Shown here one piece after another: positions 60,844 to 64,000 of a stretch of DNA of 64,000 bases (position 1 is its first letter; each line of letters starts with the position of its first letter). The stretch comes from Gliomastix tumulicola. Taxonomy: Eukaryota > Ascomycota > Sordariomycetes > Hypocreales > Bionectriaceae. Location of the stretch: assembly GCA_001599755.1 (NCBI GenBank), contig BCHX01000007.1, positions 2,480,001 to 2,544,000 on the forward strand, in the 5' to 3' direction. Made by a program: the position numbers and the translations under genes. The notes under the pieces are model-generated. The model was not told the origin of the DNA. It worked only from the letters and a program-made list of their open reading frames with translations, and made no database searches.

Positions 60844-63498
60844 CTAAAAGAGCCACTGAAACCGCCGTGCAACCTCGCCATCCACGCCGATGATGGCGTC
60901 CGGAGCAGAGCCTAAGTTATCTGAGAAGAACTCTTGGTCCATGTTGAGCTGCTGTCCCTGCTCAAAGGCGTCGAAGAGTGCCATCAGGTCGTTGCTCATT
61001 TCATACAAGTTCGGCGTCGTCTCGCTAGGTTCCGGCATGAACGTCAAGTCGTCGTTGATTGCTTCTGTATCCCCCGTGGTAAGAGCTGGGAGTGGCATTC
61101 CATCCTGCAAGGGTGCTTGGTACGGGATGATCATCGTCGTCTCATCTGGTGCGTTATTGACGAGGCTTTCTGACACACGTGCACCCTCGGGATTCATGTT
61201 CTCCCGGTTCATTACCGTCCTAGTTCGTGTTGAGTTGACATTCCTGCCACTATCGGCCGAGTCTGATTCTCGCCCCTCTTCCGTTCCATGGATACCCAGC
61301 TGGCGTAACCGTGGGAGAAGACCTTTGATACTGTTCCACAGCCGGCGGCTGACTAGACTGTGTCGAGAGAAGTCCTTCACGAGCTTCACAGCGGCATGGA
61401 AGCTCTTGCGGCACGGCTCCCCGAACATATTGGGCTCGTGGCACACCGCAAGGAAGATAACAGCTAGGGCGCTCAAGAGGAAGTAGTTGAAGGCGCTCTG
61501 CTGCCGCCGGTAGATATCCGACGTAGCATTCAGGTGCACCAGGACTTGGATGCTGTCCTGTGCTATCTCAACGACGAGCCACGCACGGTCAGGATCGGAT
61601 TTGATGCGGTCGGGATTGAGCAGATGATGGCGGAAGATGAGAATGCGAGTGTGGTTTCCTCGCAAGTAGAGTAAGGCTCGAAGACGTTGTAGCACACGGG
61701 GCTGCGCCCTGGCAGCTAGGCCGAGACGGGGGTGTCGGAGCTGGAGATGGGATGGGATAGATTCCAGCCATTCTTGCGTCTGGATATCCAGTGAGGTGGC
61801 TGTGTCTGAGGGGATGTAGTTTGCTATTGCGCCGAACGACATGAGCGCCTCCCAAAGCTTGGAGCATAGGCGGCCATATCCAATCATGCATTTCAGATAC
61901 TCGAGCTGGGGCCCCTACGTATACTGTCAGCTCATGAATCTCCATGGTGACCAAGACAATGTGTAATGGAAACAGGTATACTTACAGGTTCAGGTAGCTC
62001 GGGATCTATGTCTCGATCCTGCAGTGCAAAGGACAAGCTTGTCCCAAAGCTCCAGCGTCGATCAAGAACATATATGCACCAGAATACTCTTGTGGCCACT
62101 GAGCGCTGAGCATCGTCTGGAAAGGTCTTCAGAACGGTGGGCTTCCGGTGCAGCCCCATGACGAGTGCCTCCCTCGCTGCCAGACCAATGGTTCGCCATG
62201 CGAGAAGGTCCTCATCGGAGTGGAAATAGTATATACTCTAGTCCATGTGTGTCAGACTCCGGAGAACTGTGACCAGAGACGGAGGGGAAGGCATGACTTA
62301 CGAGAATCGTTAACAGCTGAAGGTCCTTTAGATCGCTTGCGGGCTTCAGGATCCTCGACACATTGCGCTCGACCGAGTCCACCATCATGGTGCTATTATC
62401 GGTCTTTCCATGGGCTTCAATCACGATGGCAGTAGCTATTGCCACCTTAGCAATCTGGAAGTCCTTAAACGTGAGCGTTTCCAAAGGCGCCAGGGTGCTG
62501 GGGTCAGCGTCTTCGGGCGCACGGCCCCAGGTCACAATATCTGAAGCCGCTCCGGCAAGGTAGTCGGTGTCTGTACACGGGTAGACGGATTCAACTTCCT
62601 CCTGAAAGACCGTGATCAGCCTGACTATCTCGTCGGTCCCGCAGCGCTGCCAGAACGCAGCATCCAGAGTCGTTGGTCCTTGTTTTGGGGATCCAACCGG
62701 AGATTGCACACCACTTGGCGGCGGAGGATCGAATTCGGGGATTCCCCTCTGCGTCAGTGCCTCTTCCCCGATGGCGATGCTAAATGCGGACCGAGTAGGA
62801 CCGACAAACTGAGGCTGCTTTGGGACACCGATATGTTGAGGAGAGCTCTCCAGCGGCGATGGCACGGGAACATCTTGAGCTGGCAGCTGTCGCGAGCCTC
62901 GAACAGAGCAAGCTTCATTGATCCGCGCAGATTGTGAATCAACGCTGATGTGGTCCGGCCGTGATGGGCTGAAGACGATCTGCTGATTCAACTGCGTCTT
63001 CAGTTCCCCTACTGTGCCGACAAGGTCTCCCACGAGACGACGGAGATCCTTGACCTCATCACTGACAGCACGGTTGTCACTATTATCATCACGAAGGTGA
63101 GTGAAATATCTCAAATAGCCGGGCTCGTTGCACCACTCACGTCTGTTTCCCTCTGTCCTTGTGAGTGTTCCCGCTATCGCGGCTTGTCGCTGTATAAGTA
63201 CACGCCGTCCCGACATCAGCGCATCTTTGGCAGCTCGGGCTGTCCTCCACGGGGAGGCATTTGAGCTTGCGTTTCTTGCACTCGTCACTATGATACCGTA
63301 AGCAGTAAGCAGTGAGCAGTAAGCAGGGGACGACTACGGTGAAGCTGGCATTTGAGCTCAGCCACCACCCAATCGATTTCGCCACAAGACGTACCACGCA
63401 ACTGGGGTGTATTTGCCCCGTTTGTTTGGTCGGCGGGCAGCCTCAGGCGTGGCTGACGGATTGCCACGTTTCTCCTGCTGGGCTTCAGCGGGAGGCAT
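60844..63498 (-). CDS. Zn2Cys6 transcription factor of the aromatic cluster
   Basis: This is a regulator of 783 residues in five exons: 63498-63395, 63287-63141, 63079-62302, 62237-61986 and 61914-60844. The zinc cluster begins KRGKYTPVACDECKKRKLKC, with the first cysteine codon split by intron 1, and continues DSPSCQRCADVGTACTY. A leucine-zipper-like helix follows (DLRRLVGDLVGTVGELKTQL). The middle homology region includes VATRVFWCIYVLDRRWSFGTSL and ALQDRDIDPELPEP. The C-terminus is rich in Asp, Glu and Leu (MPEPSETTPNLYEMSNDLMALFDAFEQGQQL), like an activation domain. The start at 63498 (MPPAEAQQ) is chosen because it directly precedes the cluster. Four TTCCGAG motifs before it suggest autoregulation. 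Confidence 0.88.
63297..63327. repeat. Short tandem repeat in intron 1 of the regulator
   Basis: Four copies of a GTAAGCA-like heptamer (one reads GTGAGCA) lie in intron 1, close to its acceptor. On the gene strand they read CTGCTTA and CTGCTCA, resembling repeated branch-point sequences in a pyrimidine-rich tract. Confidence 0.75.
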
Positions 63499-64000
63499 TG
63501 GCGGAAGCTCCTGGATTGGTGGGGAGTTGGTTCGATGGGCAGTCGGAAATGATGGCCGAGGGACAGGCCATAGAAGAAGTCGTACGACGGCACACGGACT
63601 CCGGATCGGCAGTGCCAGTGTTGGACGGACCTTGATGGATGGAAAGGGACACCTGAGAGATTCCGAGAGAGGGTACACAAGAATGAAAAGGTTTGACGCT
63701 GTCGGTAATCGTTCCGAGACTACGTGCTGCGTTCCGAGATTTCCGCTAGTTCCGAGCTCTGAGTGCCAGCGACCGTTACCCCAACGCTAGCACGTTCAAG
63801 TGACCACCGCCGATGGTTGCATTCCAGCGTTGTACTACCTTTTCGCCGTGCCTAAGCGCCCATCCATCATTATGTCACAGTTATGCTTGGGCACCAACGG
63901 CCCTGTAGCCCCCGGAATTGGTACCCCAATGTCTCGTGAAGATCTGGGCTGGAGGCGCGCTTCAACTCAGGATGCACCACATTTAAGACGAATGACACGA
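63499..64000. promoter_or_regulatory. Promoter region of the cluster regulator
   Basis: This 502-bp region up to the window end contains the four TTCCGAG motifs annotated separately. No other gene is visible. Confidence 0.55.
63661..63756 (+). promoter_or_regulatory. Four TTCCGAG motifs before the regulator gene
   Basis: TTCCGAG occurs at 63661, 63712, 63732 and 63750, plus TTCCGC at 63741, all in the same orientation within 96 bp. They lie 160-260 bp upstream of the start codon. This is the densest set of the motif in the window. Confidence 0.65.

Overview
The window is nuclear DNA of a filamentous ascomycete (Pezizomycotina). This is inferred from short GT-AG introns of about 43-75 nt with CTAAC/CTGAC-type branch sites, from Zn2Cys6 regulators, and from HET, NACHT and ankyrin genes typical of that group. 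All exon models were assembled by hand from reading frames, splice signals and expected family motifs. In every complete spliced model the exon lengths add up to an intact frame.

Layout. (1) 2-1722: the 3' part of a tyrosinase with a mucin-like N-terminus. (2) 2228-11617: a probable glycan-catabolic group with a DUF2264 protein, an MFS anion transporter, a Zn2Cys6 regulator and a GH88 unsaturated glucuronyl hydrolase. (3) 13352-15409: a small EthD-like protein and a secreted GH11 xylanase with an XlnR-type box upstream. (4) 16648-31642: a CoA-dependent acid catabolism cluster with two 4CL-like acyl-CoA ligases, an AtuA-like protein, a MaoC-type hydratase, two crotonases and an MFS exporter. 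Four of these enzymes end in peroxisomal PTS1 tripeptides (AKL, SKL, SHL, SRL). A HET gene sits between the two ligases. (5) 31993-48126: a recognition/accessory region with a NACHT (NLR-like) gene divergent from a second HET gene, a GNAT, a small 81-aa gene, a 1304-aa membrane-ankyrin protein and an unknown multi-pass membrane protein. (6) 48325-63498: an aromatic-degradation cluster with fumarylacetoacetase and homogentisate dioxygenase (divergent), a NADPH-P450 reductase, an amine/amino-acid permease, an aldehyde dehydrogenase, a Dabb-domain small protein and a Zn2Cys6 regulator.

How the genes may work together. In cluster 6 the permease could import an aromatic amine or amino acid and the dehydrogenase could make an aryl acetate. 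P450s outside the window, fed by the reductase, could hydroxylate it to homogentisate, which HmgA and FahA would then cleave. The hexamer TTCCGA/TCGGAA recurs in every intergenic promoter of this cluster, including four copies before the regulator, which suggests one autoregulated regulon. Cluster 4 looks like peroxisomal activation and hydration of an unsaturated, phenylpropenoid or terpenoid acid.

The most unusual gene-structure signal is in homogentisate dioxygenase: the frame and the conserved Gly-Asn-Tyr-Phe-Pro motif can only be restored with a 2-nucleotide exon. Other very short exons (10, 15, 21 and 28 nt) occur in neighbouring genes.
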